This document shows positions 22,653 through 35,600 of a stretch of DNA of 64,000 bases, piece by piece. The stretch is taken from contig CM040443.1 of the NCBI GenBank assembly GCA_022749755.1, positions 659,191-723,190 of the forward strand, in the 5' to 3' direction. Every line of letters starts with the position of its first letter. The stretch's first letter is position 1. The notes beneath the pieces are model-generated. The model did no database searches. It saw only the letters and a program-made list of their open reading frames with translations, and was not told the origin of the DNA. This DNA is from Azadirachta indica. Lineage: Eukaryota > Streptophyta > Magnoliopsida > Sapindales > Meliaceae. The translations under genes and the position numbers were made by a program.

Positions 22653-25600
22653 AACAGTCAATTTAAAGTTAACGAAATTGTGAACTCAAAAAAGTTGCTT
22701 TCAAGTTAAAACAATAGAAAGCTATGTTAGCTTAATAGAAAACAAAAAATTAAACAGTAAATTGTCAATATTTGTACTTTAGGTGATTGGCACATTTAAT
22801 TTTTTGCAAATATGACTGAGCTTTTCAGAATAGTTATTTGTTACTGAGATTCATAATTCTTTGATGCTCTTTTCCATGGAGCATATAGGTGTTGTAGAAC
22901 ATACAATGCCACATGTTTTTGAGCATCCTACTATTGGTGCAGTTCTTTTATATTTGTTCATGTCTTTTAGTGGAAACTAACACAATTCTAATACACTAGT
23001 CCAAGGGTTCTAGAATTACTCTTCACCTTGGCATAATGAAGACTCACTAATTATGTAATGTTACTCTCTTTGCTAATAGCGCGATGGCCTACCCTAGATG
23101 GAGGTTATTCTCTTGCTCGCTATAATAAAGATCTTGCACATAATTACTATACCAATAAGCTAGATATTGTTAACAATGACATTCCCTTCGAGTGTGAAAG
23201 TTGAAGAAATTTCTACCTCGAAGAAACCAATTCAACAGAAGATGTTAGTGCTCATTCATCTCAGAGAAGTAGCTCAATGGCAACTCCATCATCATCAAAT
23301 CAATTCATCCGATGTTTGCCTTCAACTCCATTGTCCATAACCATACAGTGAGACGCATCCCCAACATATTGGGTGATGTATATGTTGAGTAGACTTTTAG
23401 TTTCATGCAAGGTACTCCTATTGTATTTTTACATGTTAAAGGACAAAAATTGGGGGACGGTAATGGCTGTAGAAAGGGTATTGACCATTTCTTATACTTC
23501 TTTATCGCACTTCAATATACTTGAAGATTCTGCAATACTATTCGGCTTATTATTCCATTGACTATTCTTTTTCTAAGGCAACATATGCAAATTCAGTTCA
23601 TCTACTTGGTAATAAGGCAGACTAAGTTCCAAAAAAGGTGAGTGATACAAATGTCATGCAAGACACTTAAACAAAGTGCTCTTTTCAATCAATACAAGAA
23701 ACAGTAGATTTCATCCAAAGGAGAGGATGTGGTTTAAAGGACATGTTCTTGGTGTCATCAAGTTAGACATAATTGTGTGACATGTAGAAATTCAGTTCCC
23801 CTCCACTGAGTTATGCGTGTATCATTGTGATCGTTGTATGATTTTGACTTAAGGATCGAGCTAATTCATATGTCTCATTCAATTATGTAGTTATTTAATG
23901 TTTGTTAATGAAATTTGATTTCAGCATTTTCTATTTTAAAAGGTATGGTTGCACTTTAAATACATTACTTCATTGATTATAATACATATTTATATGTTTG
24001 CACTCTTAGTTGTATAGACCTCATGTTGTCTTTGTTGGCCTTAAGTTTTAAAAGCCATTGTTTTGATAACAAATATTAATATCCTTGATTAACCAAAATT
24101 TTCCTATAGAATTTTTTGTGATATTTTTAGCATGAAGATTTGATATACCAACTAGTCATTAAAAGGATATCCAAAATCAAGGCATGCATGAAAAACAAAT
24201 TTTGGAAACCTCAAGTGCAAATTAAAGAGAAGGATTAAGGAATTAAAGACACGCTTATTAGGGAATTTATTATTTGTAACGTAAAACTAAATTTATTATT
24301 TTTGAATTGATTATTGATTTTCACTTTAAAACTAAATTGCATTTTTACCAAAAGATATGTTTAATTTTAATGTATTTTAAAAGTTTATATGGCTATATGA
24401 ATTTAATGTAAATATTTTGAATATATAAAAAATAGCCAAAAGTTTTCTGAAGACCAATTTTGCAGATTTCTCAAACCTAGATTTAGACCTAAATGCATAT
24501 ATTTTGAAGCATTGAAAAAGTTTAGTTTTATGGTTGAATCAAGTGAACCATTTCAAAATCTTTTAAGAAAAGTCAAACTTAATCAAAATTGGTTTATTGT
24601 TTGGTTTAGTAGAACCAGCCAAACCAATTCATATGAATAGAACAACAGTGAAATTTGAGACAAAATGGCTTTCAAATCTAGTTGACTGAATTGGAAAGAC
24701 AGCTCAACCAGGTGGTCATTTTCAACTGACCAAATTTGCTAAAAATTTGATTTCTTTTGTTTCTAATAGTTAGGTTTTGTTATTTCACTATAAATACTAA
24801 CAGACACTCATTTGGAACTAGTTTTTGCATATTTTGGAAAATTTAGAAACATATTTCATAAGTGCATTACGAAAAGTTTGAGTTTTCATTTATAAAACAT
24901 TAAATTCATTATAAACTCTAACTTTTATTTGTAACATCTAAATAGTGTTTTGTTTGAGTACGAGAGAAAAACACTCATTCGTAAATATTTGAATAACACC
25001 CAAAGATCTATTTGTTTGTAAAGATTTGGAGAGGCATTTGTAAAGTCATCTTGATGTAAGGTTTGGGTGGCACTTGTTGAGTCTACTTGGAATTGTATTT
25101 GCTTGCCTTTAGATTTAAAAGTACATTTTGTGGAATCCACAAGGTTGAAGCTTGGAGGCATATACATAGGCTAAAGTTTGTCAAACCACATAAAATCATT
25201 ATATTTGATCTTTTGAAAGTATTGTTTCGAGCGCAAACTAAATAATAAAAAAAAAGGTGCTTGAAAGTGTGGTTTCCAGAATATTGTCTTTTCTTTCATG
25301 TTTGCAATTGAAAGTCAAGAACTAAAAATTAAAAATTAATTCCATAAACTTGAATTTCAATTGAATAAATAACTTAATGGATTAATTCAATTTGATTTCA
25401 AGTGAATCATTCACTTAATCAATCAATTCAATTTAATTTCAATTAAATCAATTACTTAGTCAATTCAATTTTGATTTCAATTAAACCAATAACCAATCTG
25501 ATTTTAGTTGGACCAATAACTTAATCACTTAATTAATTTGATTTTATGGTTTCTTTTTATTTTTTTCTCTTCCACAGTTCCACCATATCCTTACCATTAG

Positions 25601-25984
25601 GCATCATTCTTCTATGACAAATCTATTAAATCCCTAGTAATACTCCACCCAATCTTCACAAATCTTGACCCACGCCTGTTACACAGCACCAAAGGCACCG
25701 ACACATCAACAATGCCGGTCAGCAAGACAGGCAACACGGCAAACATGCTTGCAACGCAACTAAAGTTGTTGCTTGGCAGTTGCAACGGTCACTAATGATT
25801 TTATACGCTAGATCTTTTTAATTTTTTTAATGGATTGAATTTATTTGTATTTTGAATGTATTAACGAAGTGATATTTATTATAGTTAATGCATTAATATT
25901 TTTTTTAATGGATAGAATTGGGTCTGCATTATTTTTTTAATTATTTTAATAAAAAAAATTATAATTAAAAAGATGATTTTTATG
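22653..25984. other. Single-copy interval, possible eroded gene or retroelement
   Basis: The part from about 23050 to 23660 is less AT-rich and reads on the plus strand as short coding-like pieces with stops between them, including a Ser-rich segment around 23240-23310. The 62-codon frame at 23373-23561 is not recognised. The stretch from 25200 to 25560 is rich in 'CAATT(C/G)AATTT' and 'TTGATTTCAA' repeats. Around 25660-25790 GC content rises without an open frame. No gene can be supported. Confidence 0.3.
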
Positions 25985-26322
25985 TTATTTGGATAAATAA
26001 GTAAATGGACAAATGGGTTAATTGTGTAGTGTTGATTTAAATGAGTAAATGGCTTAGTAAACGTCTTGGGTAAATGGGTTAATAATTGTGCCGTGTTGAT
26101 TTAAATGTGTCATCAAATAAACAAATTAATGGGTTATTAATTGAGTTAGTGGGTAGTGTTGTTATTAATCGAGTTTATGGGTCTGACTCGATAAGTAGAG
26201 TTATAAATGGGTTGTTAGAATTAATAAGTAGGTTGATAGGTTATGTTGTCTAAAGATTCTTGACACGATTAATTATTTAACACAATATGAATTTGACTAC
26301 TTTACACAAATTGTCATCCCTA
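25985..26322 (-). mobile_element. hAT-like MITE fragment
   Basis: Read on the minus strand, the end 'TTAGGGATGACAATTTGTGT' is the typical tip of a widespread plant hAT-type MITE. The interior has repeated 'TAAATGGGTTAAT' and 'GTGTTGATTTAAATG' blocks. The opposite end was not defined. Confidence 0.5.
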
Positions 26323-27387
26323 ATTTTGAATGGCAGCATTCTCTAACTCCATAGCCAGTCACTCGCTCCTAGCTACGAGTTAATGTTAATTGAAATTACA
26401 TGGGAACAAGTTTGAAATCATTGAATTGATGTTGATTGAAATTAGATGGAAACAAGTTTGAAATCATTAAGAGCAATACCAAATGTGAAAATACTACTCG
26501 ACCTAATAAAATGAATTTTGTCAAAGATTGGTTTAAATAAAGATTCTTTTGGGATGGACTTTGCCTTGGAAGCTAATCTTCCCGCAGATCCATTCTCTAT
26601 GTAAAATGGGTGATCAAGAACGTTAATAGTCAAGCGAAGAAATGCCATGATATTGTGAAAAGACATGAAAAAGACAAGGGTAACATAAGATTCACAAAAA
26701 CAAAGAGAATTCACCCCAAGTGTTTTCCAAAAGAAAAATGGAAGGGGTAATCTATGCATAGTGAAATTACAAAGACGCAAATTAGAGAAACAAATGCAAA
26801 TAATATGTTACCTAAAGAAGAGGAACAAGAGCGGTATTCAAGAAAAGAGACAAGGAAACCTCATATCAAACTTGAGAAAGTGATGTATGTAATTAACAAT
26901 AGAAACACAAGGCCATGCAATATTTTAATAGAAAGTCGTGAGAAGAAAAGGGTAAAGTTCTTGAATGTCATGAAAGAAGCTTAAAGGTAATTTTTGGCAT
27001 TTCAGGGAAAAGAGTAAAATTTATAATAACGAAAATCAAAGGGTTAGCTTTACCTATTGGTAATTAAATTCAAATGGGATGACATCAGCAAGAAAATGAA
27101 TATGTTATTTTAGCTGTTAATAAATTTCGAAAGTTATCTTATAATGACTAATATGAAATACAAAAAGAAGAAGTAATATCCAAAATGTCAGGAAGGCAAG
27201 TCATCACGGTAAAGATTATGAAAGGTCACTTAAAATCTCCATGGGTTGTCCAGTATACAACTCAAAATAAGATGACAGTGCCTTAAAAACAAAGATATAA
27301 AATATTATGGACTAAAAATTTGTGTTATTGATCCCATGAATTGCTTACTCTGAAGGATTGCATAACTTATGCAATCAAAGGGACTAA
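26323..27387. other. Single-copy stretch, no recognised gene
   Basis: Open frames at 26442-26780 (-, 112 codons) and 26754-26984 (+, 76 codons, Lys/Arg/Glu-rich) show no recognisable domain and no splice or promoter context. A retroelement relic is possible. The sequence is A/G-rich on the plus strand from 26600 to 27250. Confidence 0.3.
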
Positions 27388-28290
27388 TGTTGATACATGA
27401 AAAGTGACCTTAGGCTTAAGCTCAAGCCCAAGCCAAAACTACATCGTATTGTCTCGATAATGTATAACAAGTACAAATGGAGCCAGACCACTTTTAGAAC
27501 TCAAATTATGGGATGTGGTGTGAAAGATAAAACTAGATTCAGATTTGGTACAAATCAATATAAAAACCTAGGCCTAACTCACTTATAGGGTATTTAGGCC
27601 CAAAGGACCTATAATGTGATTAGACTAATATATACGGAATATGAGAAACCTAAAATTTTAGAGTCCATTTTTAGCCTAAAACGTTATTTTAGGTGATCTA
27701 GTATTAATTAAAAAAATATTTTATTATGATTAGGATTAATTACAAAGTATTTTATTATAAATATAAGTCTTTGGATACTTCTTTTAATTAGAATTAAATT
27801 GCACTAATTTAACTCTTACATAAAGACTTGTCTTAAGAATATGAGTTGCATTAAATTCGGATTATATATAGCTAGTTGTATCCCATTATGATTGCACATC
27901 ACACACTATAAAAAGTGACATGATTCCATTTTGAGGAGATCCAAAAATCATCATTCTAATGGGTAATCTTAGAGATAACTAAGGCTTATCTTGGCATCTT
28001 GAGAATGTGTTCTCTTCTTGGCACCATTAGCCCTTTGCTCATCTTTTCCCTAAAACATTACTCTAAGTGCCCTTTCATCTTGCTTGCGTCTATAGATATT
28101 AACCTGGCCATCTTTAAAACAACAGAAACACTTTCTCGTAGCTTTAGAGTTAGTAGGTCATAGATAGATGCAATAAATACTACCACAAGCGGGTTTATTC
28201 AATATTAATATAGTCAAGAGCTACGTACCCTTAAAACCATTGTATTCTATTATATTGATAATAAGACTAACTTGCTCCCACACACTGTGA
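27388..28290 (+). mobile_element. Possible solo LTR of about 0.9 kb
   Basis: Begins TGTTGATAC and contains a TATA box-like 'CTATAAAAAGTGAC' near 27906 followed by pyrimidine-rich leader sequence and 'TATTGATAATAAGACTAA' near the end, an order typical of plant LTRs. The 5-bp 'ACTAA' occurs directly before (27383-27387) and after (28291-28295) these limits, as a target duplication would. The 3' end is TGTGA rather than CA, so the boundary is uncertain. No internal retrotransposon sequence adjoins it. Confidence 0.35.
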
Positions 28291-28295
28291 ACTAA

Positions 28296-28599
28296 TAATT
28301 TAAACTTGTGCTTTTGCAAAACATTATAGGTATAATAGCAGTGGTAGCAAATCTCTTTAGACAAGTCCAAGGCAATCTTATAAAGTTATGACAACATGAC
28401 TCTCAGGCCACCAGGTGAGACCTAAGGGACATGATAGGACTTACTCCATGCAATTCAGAAGAGGTGCGAAAGCTTAATTTAGATTCAAAGGCTTAATAGT
28501 ATTGAAGCTCACCAAAGGTGATACAAGGCTACTAAAGCGATCAAGCAATCACAATTCGACACGTGGATCGAGTTAAATTTTCCGCAACAAATGATACAT
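28296..28599. other. Single-copy stretch before module R copy C
   Basis: Moderate GC content, no open frame, no partner in the window. Confidence 0.4.
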
Positions 28600-29755
28600 A
28601 TGTCAAAATGTTATATTTTAGATGCTTTATTTTTGTAAAACAAACAATTTAATACTTATGTTCATTTATCTAACAAATAAATAATATATCATTTATATTT
28701 AATTTTCAACTAAATTCATATTTTACTCTTATTCAAACTTTAGACAGAAAAAGCAAATGCCTCTTTTAATCTATTAGAAATATTTATAGAGTATAACCTT
28801 AACATACACATGAGAAGAATTTAAATTGAACCCTAAAGGATGAGGTAGAGATGCGAGTACTACTATATGTTCTTATTTATTTTGTTTATATGGAATATTG
28901 AATATATTTCAGTTTTAGTTACTCATTTGCTTTAATTTAGCACTAAAAAATTTGTAGTTACATTCCAATAAAACTAAGTTAAATTTTGTATTTAATGTTG
29001 AATATTAATATCTAAATAAGTTCATGTAATTTAAAAAATCCTTACAATAATTAAACTTTATTTAGTTTTCAATATATATAGTTTATTTAATCATCAATAA
29101 AATTAGTCGAATAAAAAATTCGCAATGATTTATATTTTATATCCAAATGCGATGAATGAAAAATAGATACATTATTGAAATTTATAAATCATTTATTCTT
29201 TATATTCAAATGCTATGAATGAAAAATGCTACTGAAGGATGATTTTCTAAAGGATAAAAGTCCTCTTAGTTCTAAGGTTTAGTCTAATATTTTTATTATT
29301 CATAATGGTTTGTAAAATACCCTAAAAAGTCTCAATTTATTAAGAAATAATCATTATAACCCTATATAATAATAGTTATTCAAGAAAAAATAAAAAATAA
29401 ATCTCCAAAATTGGAGAACATACAATATATATTTATGTAAAATATATTAATTTAATAAATAACAATAAACAATTTACAAAATAATTTTATTATACTTATT
29501 TGTAAGAAATTAAATAAAAATAAATTACCATTCATAATTATTAGAAATTAAATAAAAAAAAGTATACACAAATATTAATTTAATAATAAATTATATATTT
29601 ATAAATTTATTTTTTACTTTACAACATATTTACAACAAATATTTTTGATCATTTTGTAATTTAAATAAATTATATGCATATATTTAAAATATAAATAAAA
29701 TAATTAAAATAACAAATTTATAATATATTAATAAATATTTATATTATTAATGTGT
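28600..29755 (+). repeat. Duplicated module R, copy C
   Basis: Homologous to 6040-7115 and to 13641-16140 minus its insertions. It contains the left part of the MITE known from 6659-7274 and ends where the BBE-2 promoter region begins. It is the cleanest copy for judging what was inserted in copy B. Confidence 0.7.
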
Positions 29756-30170
29756 CAATCCAAAAGGATAATCTTTCATTTTGTATTTTAAATTTTCTTG
29801 GTCAAATTGGGAAGAGTTGACTTGCTTAATTGACCTTCCATTATTTTTTTTTTTAAGTTTTGGTTAGAATGAAAAATCTTACCCATGAAACGCCAAACCC
29901 TTACCCCTATTCTACTGTTATTCCACAATATAACTTGAGAGCTTCGAGCGTGCCTAGACCATCAGAGGTATCACCCGAGGGAAAATTGATCTGCATTATT
30001 TTTTTTAATAAAATAATAATCTAAAAGATTATTGAGAGCTTAGATTAATTCTGAATCTAAAGAAAGGATCGGAAAGCCAAATCATGATCCATTTTCTTAG
30101 ATACACATTATAAATATTAAAAAACCCTTGAGCCTAATGTCTCCTCCCCATTTATCAAAATAAACTAGAA
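29756..30170 (+). promoter_or_regulatory. BBE-2 promoter region, interrupted
   Basis: Single copy of the promoter block that is duplicated at BBE-1. It is split by about 150 bp of unrelated sequence at about 29850-30005. The TATA box TATAAATA at about 30110-30117 and the leader before the ATG at 30171 are preserved. Confidence 0.55.
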
Positions 30171-30948
30171 ATGGAAATTTTGGGGCTTACAAAGTTTTCC
30201 TTACTCTCAATTCTTCTTGTCTTTTCTATAACTTCTTAGAGAGCAGCAGCAACTTCTAATAATCTCCACGGCAAATTTCTTCAATGTGTTCTTAGCCATT
30301 CTCAACCTTCTCACCCAATTTCCCCAACTATTTTTACTCCCCGAAACTCTTCGTATTCCTCTGCATTGCAAGCTTACATTCGTAACCTTTGTTTCAACAC
30401 AACTTCACCCTAAAACTTCTTCTTATTATAACAGCTTTGCATGAATCACATCCAAGTTGCATCATTTGTGCTCGTAAACATGGCATGCAAATTAAAATTT
30501 GAAGTGGAGGGCATAACTTCTAGATAATATCTTACATTTCTGGAATACCATTGTTCATCCTAGACATGTTCAATCTTCACTTTATTGTTGTTGACATAAA
30601 AATGAGATTGCTTGGTTTTAGCATGGAGCAACCCTAGGGGAACCTTACTATCATATTTTTGAAAAAAAGAATACTCATGGCTTCATAGTTGGGTTTGTCC
30701 TATAGTTTGCATTGGTGATCACTTTGGTGGTGGTGGTATGGCAATATGATAAGAAAATATTGGCTGACAGTCGATCATATGGTCGATGCAAAGGTTGTTG
30801 ATGTAAATGAAAGACATCGAGATAGAAAATCTATGGGTGAAGATTTGGTTTGGGCCATCAGAAAAGGAGCAGCAGCAAGTTTCGAAGTTGATCTTATTTA
30901 TAAATTCAACATTGTTTGTGTTCCAAAAATAGGCACAATCTTCCAGGT
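30171..30948 (+). pseudogene. BBE-like pseudogene, 5' part (BBE-2)
   Basis: Homologous along its length to 16826-17611. The ATG is kept, but a TAG replaces the Trp codon of the signal peptide (around 30236). Single-base indels break the frame repeatedly, for example in the region matching the flavinylation His and Cys. A 96-codon stretch at 30746-31036 is still open and matches the region before the BBE-1 frameshift; at that site it reads in frame (YKFNIVCVP), showing the ancestral frame. The gene is interrupted at 30949 by a Ty1/copia element and resumes at 35954. Confidence 0.9.
30944..30948 (+). repeat. Target-site duplication of the copia element, left copy
   Basis: CAGGT, against CGGGA at 35954-35958. 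The uninterrupted paralogue BBE-1 has CGGGT at the same point, so each copy differs by one base from the ancestral target. Confidence 0.7.
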
Positions 30949-31306
30949 AGTTAGAATCAAAGAAGAAGATGTTGACTTCTTTGGTATTACAACAACCACT
31001 AGAAAGATACAAAACTTGCCCTTTTTATATGGGTAAAAAGAGTAAATAACCCTAATATACATTTCGTAGTTTGTCTACACTAGTCTAAGAATATAAATAT
31101 TATCATCACCTTAGAAAACACATCTTGAATCTTTCTTTCTACCCTATCCTTCATTTTTGTTGAAGCTGGTTCTGCATAGGTACAATATACTTATTTTCTT
31201 GTCTTTTTCTGCAAAGTGTATGATATTGACTCTTGCTTCTTTTTGGGCAAGGACTAAGGCTTGACTCAGAGGCCCAACAGCTTATATAGAGACAACATTT
31301 TCAACA
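30949..31306 (-). repeat. Copia LTR (element 3' LTR)
   Basis: 358 bp, matching 35601-35953 with substitutions and small indels. On the minus strand the polypurine tract lies immediately before it. Confidence 0.88.
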
Positions 31307-31563
31307 TCCTTCCCTAAGCTTAAGGTTCCATTTGCGACCTTAAGCTTATCTTTAAAATAACTGAATTTTTCTTAACTCAGTGCTTTGATGAAAATGTCTG
31401 TTACTTGTTTAACTTGGAATGTAGCTTACATTGATTTCTCCTACTGCTACTTTGTCCCTAATGAAGTGCAAGTCGATCTTACATGCTTAGTTCGAGCTTG
31501 GAATACTAGGTTTGTGACCATCGCAGCTACACTGATGCTATCACTCCAAATAGTATGTGTTCT

Positions 31564-31803
31564 TCACAAAGACAAACTTAGTTCACCAAGAAGAGATGTT
31601 ATCCATGTGATCTTGGCACATGTGTGAGCCATTGCCCTATACTTTGATTCAGTAATTGATCTAGCTACAACTTGTTGCTTCTTTGAGCTCCAAGACACTA
31701 TATTATCACCAACATAGATGCAATACCCATTAATCAATTTTCTATCATCTATATCGGACCCCCAGTCTACATCATAATAATTAACCAAGCTGTACTTTTT
31801 CAC
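31564..31803 (-). pseudogene. Copia RNase H remnant
   Basis: 79 codons carrying the copia RNase H signature: DVDWGSDIDDRK, then GYCIYVGDNIVSWSSKKQ, then VARSITESKYRA. RNase H removes the RNA strand during reverse transcription. The usual Glu of the 'TEAEY' motif region is changed to TESKY. Confidence 0.85.
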
Positions 31804-31809
31804 CTGAAT

Positions 31810-32809
31810 TATGAAATTCTAATCAATGATTTGTTGTGTTTTTCAAGTTTTTTAACACTTTTTTGCAGACAATCTTATGTGGCAGCAGAGGATTTGACAT
31901 AAATTGGCTAAGCTTATTTACAACAAAGGCCAACTCAGGTCTTATTAGTGTAGCATACTACAAGGCATTTATTACACTTCTATATAGTGTGGAATCTTTA
32001 AAGTGCTAACCTTCACTTTTAGTCAATTTTTCACCTAAGACCAATATAGTGTTTGTTCCTTTAGTCTTCTTCATACCAACTCTATCCAACAAGTTAGAGA
32101 TATAATTTTCTTGAAAAAGGGTGAGCTTGGTGTTGGTTCTAGTCATTGATTCCCTAAGAAGAAGTGTAGTTCTCTGAGGTCCTACAAGATAAAAGCTTGA
32201 TGCATTTTCAACACTGTTTCTTCTATTTTTATAGAGCTACTTCTTATGACTATAATATCATCTACATAGATTAATACAATCACCAAGTCATCTTTGATTC
32301 TTTTGAAAAATATTGAAGTGTCACATTTTAATACATTAAAACCCAACTCTTCAAAGCACTTTTTAGCTTTTCAGACCATGCTCTAGGCGCTTGTTAAGTT
32401 TATATAATGCCTTCTTAAGTTCACACATATAATCAGGCTTGGTATGATCAATAAATCCTACTGGTTATGTCATAAACCCTATTTCTGTTAGTTCTCACTT
32501 CGAAAAGGCATTATTCATATCTACTTGCCTCAATTGCCATTTGTTGGTTATCGCTATGCTTAAAATAATCCTGATGGTTAATGCTTTGAACATAGGACTA
32601 TAAGTTTGACTATAGTCCAAACTAGGGATTTCATGAAATCTTTTCACCACAAGCCTTGCTTTAAACCTTGATCTTGTACCATCTGGGTTCTTTTTCACTT
32701 TAAACACCCAGTTGTTTCTAACCAACCTCATTCTAGGATCATAAGGTACTAAATTTTGTGTTTTCTTTTCTTTAAGAGCATTTAACTCTTTTTCATGGCT
32801 TGAGTCCAT
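31810..32809 (-). pseudogene. Copia reverse transcriptase remnant
   Basis: The start (32495-32809) shows NNWVFKVKKNPDGTRSRFKARLV and QTYSPMFKALTIRIILSIA, the fingers region of copia reverse transcriptase. The catalytic YVDD motif is still readable at 32257-32268 on the minus strand (LIYVDDIIVI). Frameshifts and stops separate the pieces. Confidence 0.85.
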
Positions 32810-33805
32810 TTGATATTTGTTAGGGTTGCTTGGACGTCTGCTGGCATTTTTGTATTAGTTTCTAAATTTGTGCTGAATAGTACTTTAGGCTTAAAAATTC
32901 CAACCTTTGCTCTTGTGCTCATAGGATAAGTGGGAAGAAGGTTTTGAGGAGGCTGAAGTGTTTGTGGTAGAGGTATTTTTGTTAGTATTTTAAAATGAGT
33001 GCTAGGGTTTATGGGAGAGCTTGTGTTTGTGTTGGGAGTATTTAAGATAGGTCCCTCAAGGTTCTGAGGAGAGGTTTCTGTTGCTGTAAAAGTCTTTAGA
33101 TGTGACCTGCTATCAATTGCTTCTTGATTTCTTTCTTGTTTACCCATTGGAAAGTTAACTGTGTGAAATTGATTGATAAGATTTGTAGACTCAACTTACT
33201 TATATGTTTGAGTATTTATAAAATTGGAGTCATTTTCAAAGGGGAAAAAAGCTTTCATTCAATGTGACTTGTCTAGAATCATGTACCTTACCTGAATGAT
33301 GCAGGCACAAATAACCTTTATGAACAACACTCCATACCAACAACATGTATTTTACAGTATGAAATTCAAATTTATGATTGTTATAAGGTCTAAGGAATGA
33401 TAACATTCATTCACAACCAAACACTTTGATCATAGAGTAATCAAGTTTCATGTTGAATATGGCTTGGAATGGTGACATTTGCTTAAGAATTGGTGTCGCA
33501 AGTCTATTGATGAGATAGATGGCATTACTAAAGGCTTCCACCAAAAATTTAAGGGTATGCTAGCATGTGCAAGTAATGTCTGTGTTTCCTCTCTACTTTC
33601 TCATTTTGGTGGTGAGTATAGGGGCATGAATATCTTATTTTGACTCCCTCTCCTCTAAGATAGATTCAAAAGTCCTAAATTCTCTACCTATATCACACTG
33701 CAAGGTCTTAATTCTTTTATCATGCATGGTTTCAACTTGCTTTCTAAAAGTCTTAATTCTATACCACAAAAGTTTTGAAAGTTTCTAGTGCTTTTCCTTT
33801 GTTGG
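32782..33805 (-). pseudogene. Copia integrase core and linker remnant
   Basis: The frame at 32782-33147 is a Pro/Thr/Ser/Asn-rich linker typical of the stretch between integrase and reverse transcriptase. Around 33650-33780 the minus strand reads as broken integrase core, including KTLQCDIGREF, the region of the second catalytic Asp. Several hundred bases are scrambled or deleted. Confidence 0.65.
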
Positions 33806-34566
33806 TTAGTGGGTAGATCTAGTGAATGAGGTTTTAATATCTATAGCCTTGGCTTCAGGACACAAGTACAAGTCCCATAGGTTAGTATGTACAACTTGGA
33901 GTGGTTTTGTGGTTTTCACTTCTGTAGTTTTAAAATTTAATCTGTGAAGTTTTCCAAATTGACAAGCTTTGCAAAATGAAAAAGTTGATTTCTCATTGAA
34001 AAAATTCGATAAACTCTTCGTAAGACATTGGGAATAGGGATGACCTAAACTCCCATGCCACACATCCCAATCATTGTTTACACTTCTTTTATTGCTAGAA
34101 TTTTTAGAAACATTTGACACAAAAGAAGCCAATGACATAGGACTTCTAAACATTGTTTCTTTTTGTTGAAGAATAAGAGTTGAAAAGGGGTATATGTTGT
34201 GACTGGAAGGGGAAAGTAGCAACTGATAGAGGCCATCTCTAGCCACTCCTTGCACCAGAATCCTCTCTGTGGTTTGTCCTTGATAAAACACAAATGTTGA
34301 TCAAAGATTATGTTAATATTGTTATCTTCAATTAACTTCGATATGCTAATCAAGTTCTTGGTCATTGCAGGCACATACGGAACATGTTTAAGTGACAAGT
34401 GTTTTGTTGTTTGTGGGTGCAATGTGGGCAGTGCTATGTGTCTAACATGACAGATTAGTAATTTGTTTCCATTATCTACGATAAGTTGGTCCTTGCCCTT
34501 GTATTCTGCTCCAATGGACAGATTTGCCAAATTGTTTGTAACATGACTGCTTGCACCACTGTCCAA
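33806..34566 (-). pseudogene. Copia protease and GAG-pre-integrase remnant
   Basis: The aspartic protease motif DSGASSH opens the frame at 34078-34566. The overlapping frame 33806-34291 continues with WHGSLGHP and CKACQFGK, the His/Cys zinc-binding pre-integrase domain. VVHTNLWD follows, where the first catalytic Asp of integrase is normally found; Asn stands there. A frameshift separates protease from pre-integrase. Confidence 0.85.
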
Positions 34567-35587
34567 GTACCAAGAGAGCTTTGTAGTGGTTTTTGGTACA
34601 GCAGTGTAAGCTTGTCTTTGAGTGTTCTTTGCACCAGGTTTCGGAACAAATTTTTTGTTAAACCTGTACCAACACCTGTAGGTCGTGTGCCTTATTCTGA
34701 AAAAAATCTGGCATGTGGGTTTGCTTCCTTCATCTCCAAGATTTCTTTCCTTGCCTTTGCTTTGTGGGTTTCCACCAAACTGGCTAGAATGGCCAGCAAA
34801 CTCATTCTGATTAGGTCCTCCAAATCAACCTTTCATTTGGAAATTGTAGTTATTGTTTTACACATACTTAGCAATTAGATTTGGTGTCAAGATCATGCTT
34901 CCAGATGACATATTCTTCTTTACTTTACTTTCATGACTGACTGAGGAGCATTAAATAAATCTCTTATAATGATAATTTCTCAGCCCTTGAAGTGATATTG
35001 ACCACCACTGGTTCATATTCTGATCCTAGTCCCTCCATGAGATACATAACAAACTCATGATCCGTTAATCGATTTCCAGCACACCTAAGATCCACAACTA
35101 AGGATTTTATTTTGAAATAATAGTCATTCATTGACATACCATCTTTTTTGGTAATGTGAATCACACTTCTGACTTGCATTGTTCTTGCAGTTGTTTGAGC
35201 AGTAGAATGCTTTTGCAGAGTCTTCCATAATTCAAATGACTCCTGCATTCCATGACAGAGCCAAGTACTCATTCAGTCATGGAGGAGAGCAGCCAGCTCA
35301 TGAGGTATTGATCTTGTCTCTCCCATGTTAAGTAACTTGGGTTGATAGTTGTGACTACACTTTGATCCTGATTAACTCTCACAAGTATCCTTCTAGGGAT
35401 TGTTTTGTCTGCCCTCAATGTAGTTTTCAAGATTGTTTGCTCTAATACTGGGAAGTACTAGTGTCTTTCACAAAAGATAGTTGGTATTTATAAGCTTGAC
35501 GGGTGCTACAAACACAAAGGGGGTGATCAATGGTGTTGATGAAGTAGGATTCAAAAAGGTTGAATTGCTGCTGTTAATGGTAGCCAT
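34567..35587 (-). pseudogene. Copia gag remnant
   Basis: Gag begins at the ATG at 35587-35585, just after the primer-binding site. A TGA stands in place of an expected Trp codon about 39 codons in. The segment 34964-35272 has the gag core WKTLQKHS...MNDYYFKIKSL...LMEGLGSEYEPVV. The nucleocapsid zinc knuckle near 34720 has lost its second Cys (CQIFF). The 130-codon plus-strand frame at 34486-34878 is a shadow. Confidence 0.8.
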
Positions 35588-35588
35588 A

Positions 35589-35600
35589 GCTCTGATACCA
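35589..35600 (-). other. Retroelement primer-binding site (initiator Met-tRNA)
   Basis: Minus strand reads TGGTATCAGAGC with no gap to the LTR end, the canonical plant copia primer site. Confidence 0.92.

Noticed and set aside
26442..26984. Overlapping 112- and 76-codon frames on opposite strands as a possible gene pair
   Set aside because: No recognisable domain, no splice or promoter context, and unusual composition follows from A/G-rich DNA.
34486..34878. 130-codon plus-strand frame in the copia element
   Set aside because: Antisense shadow of gag and protease, which read clearly on the minus strand.
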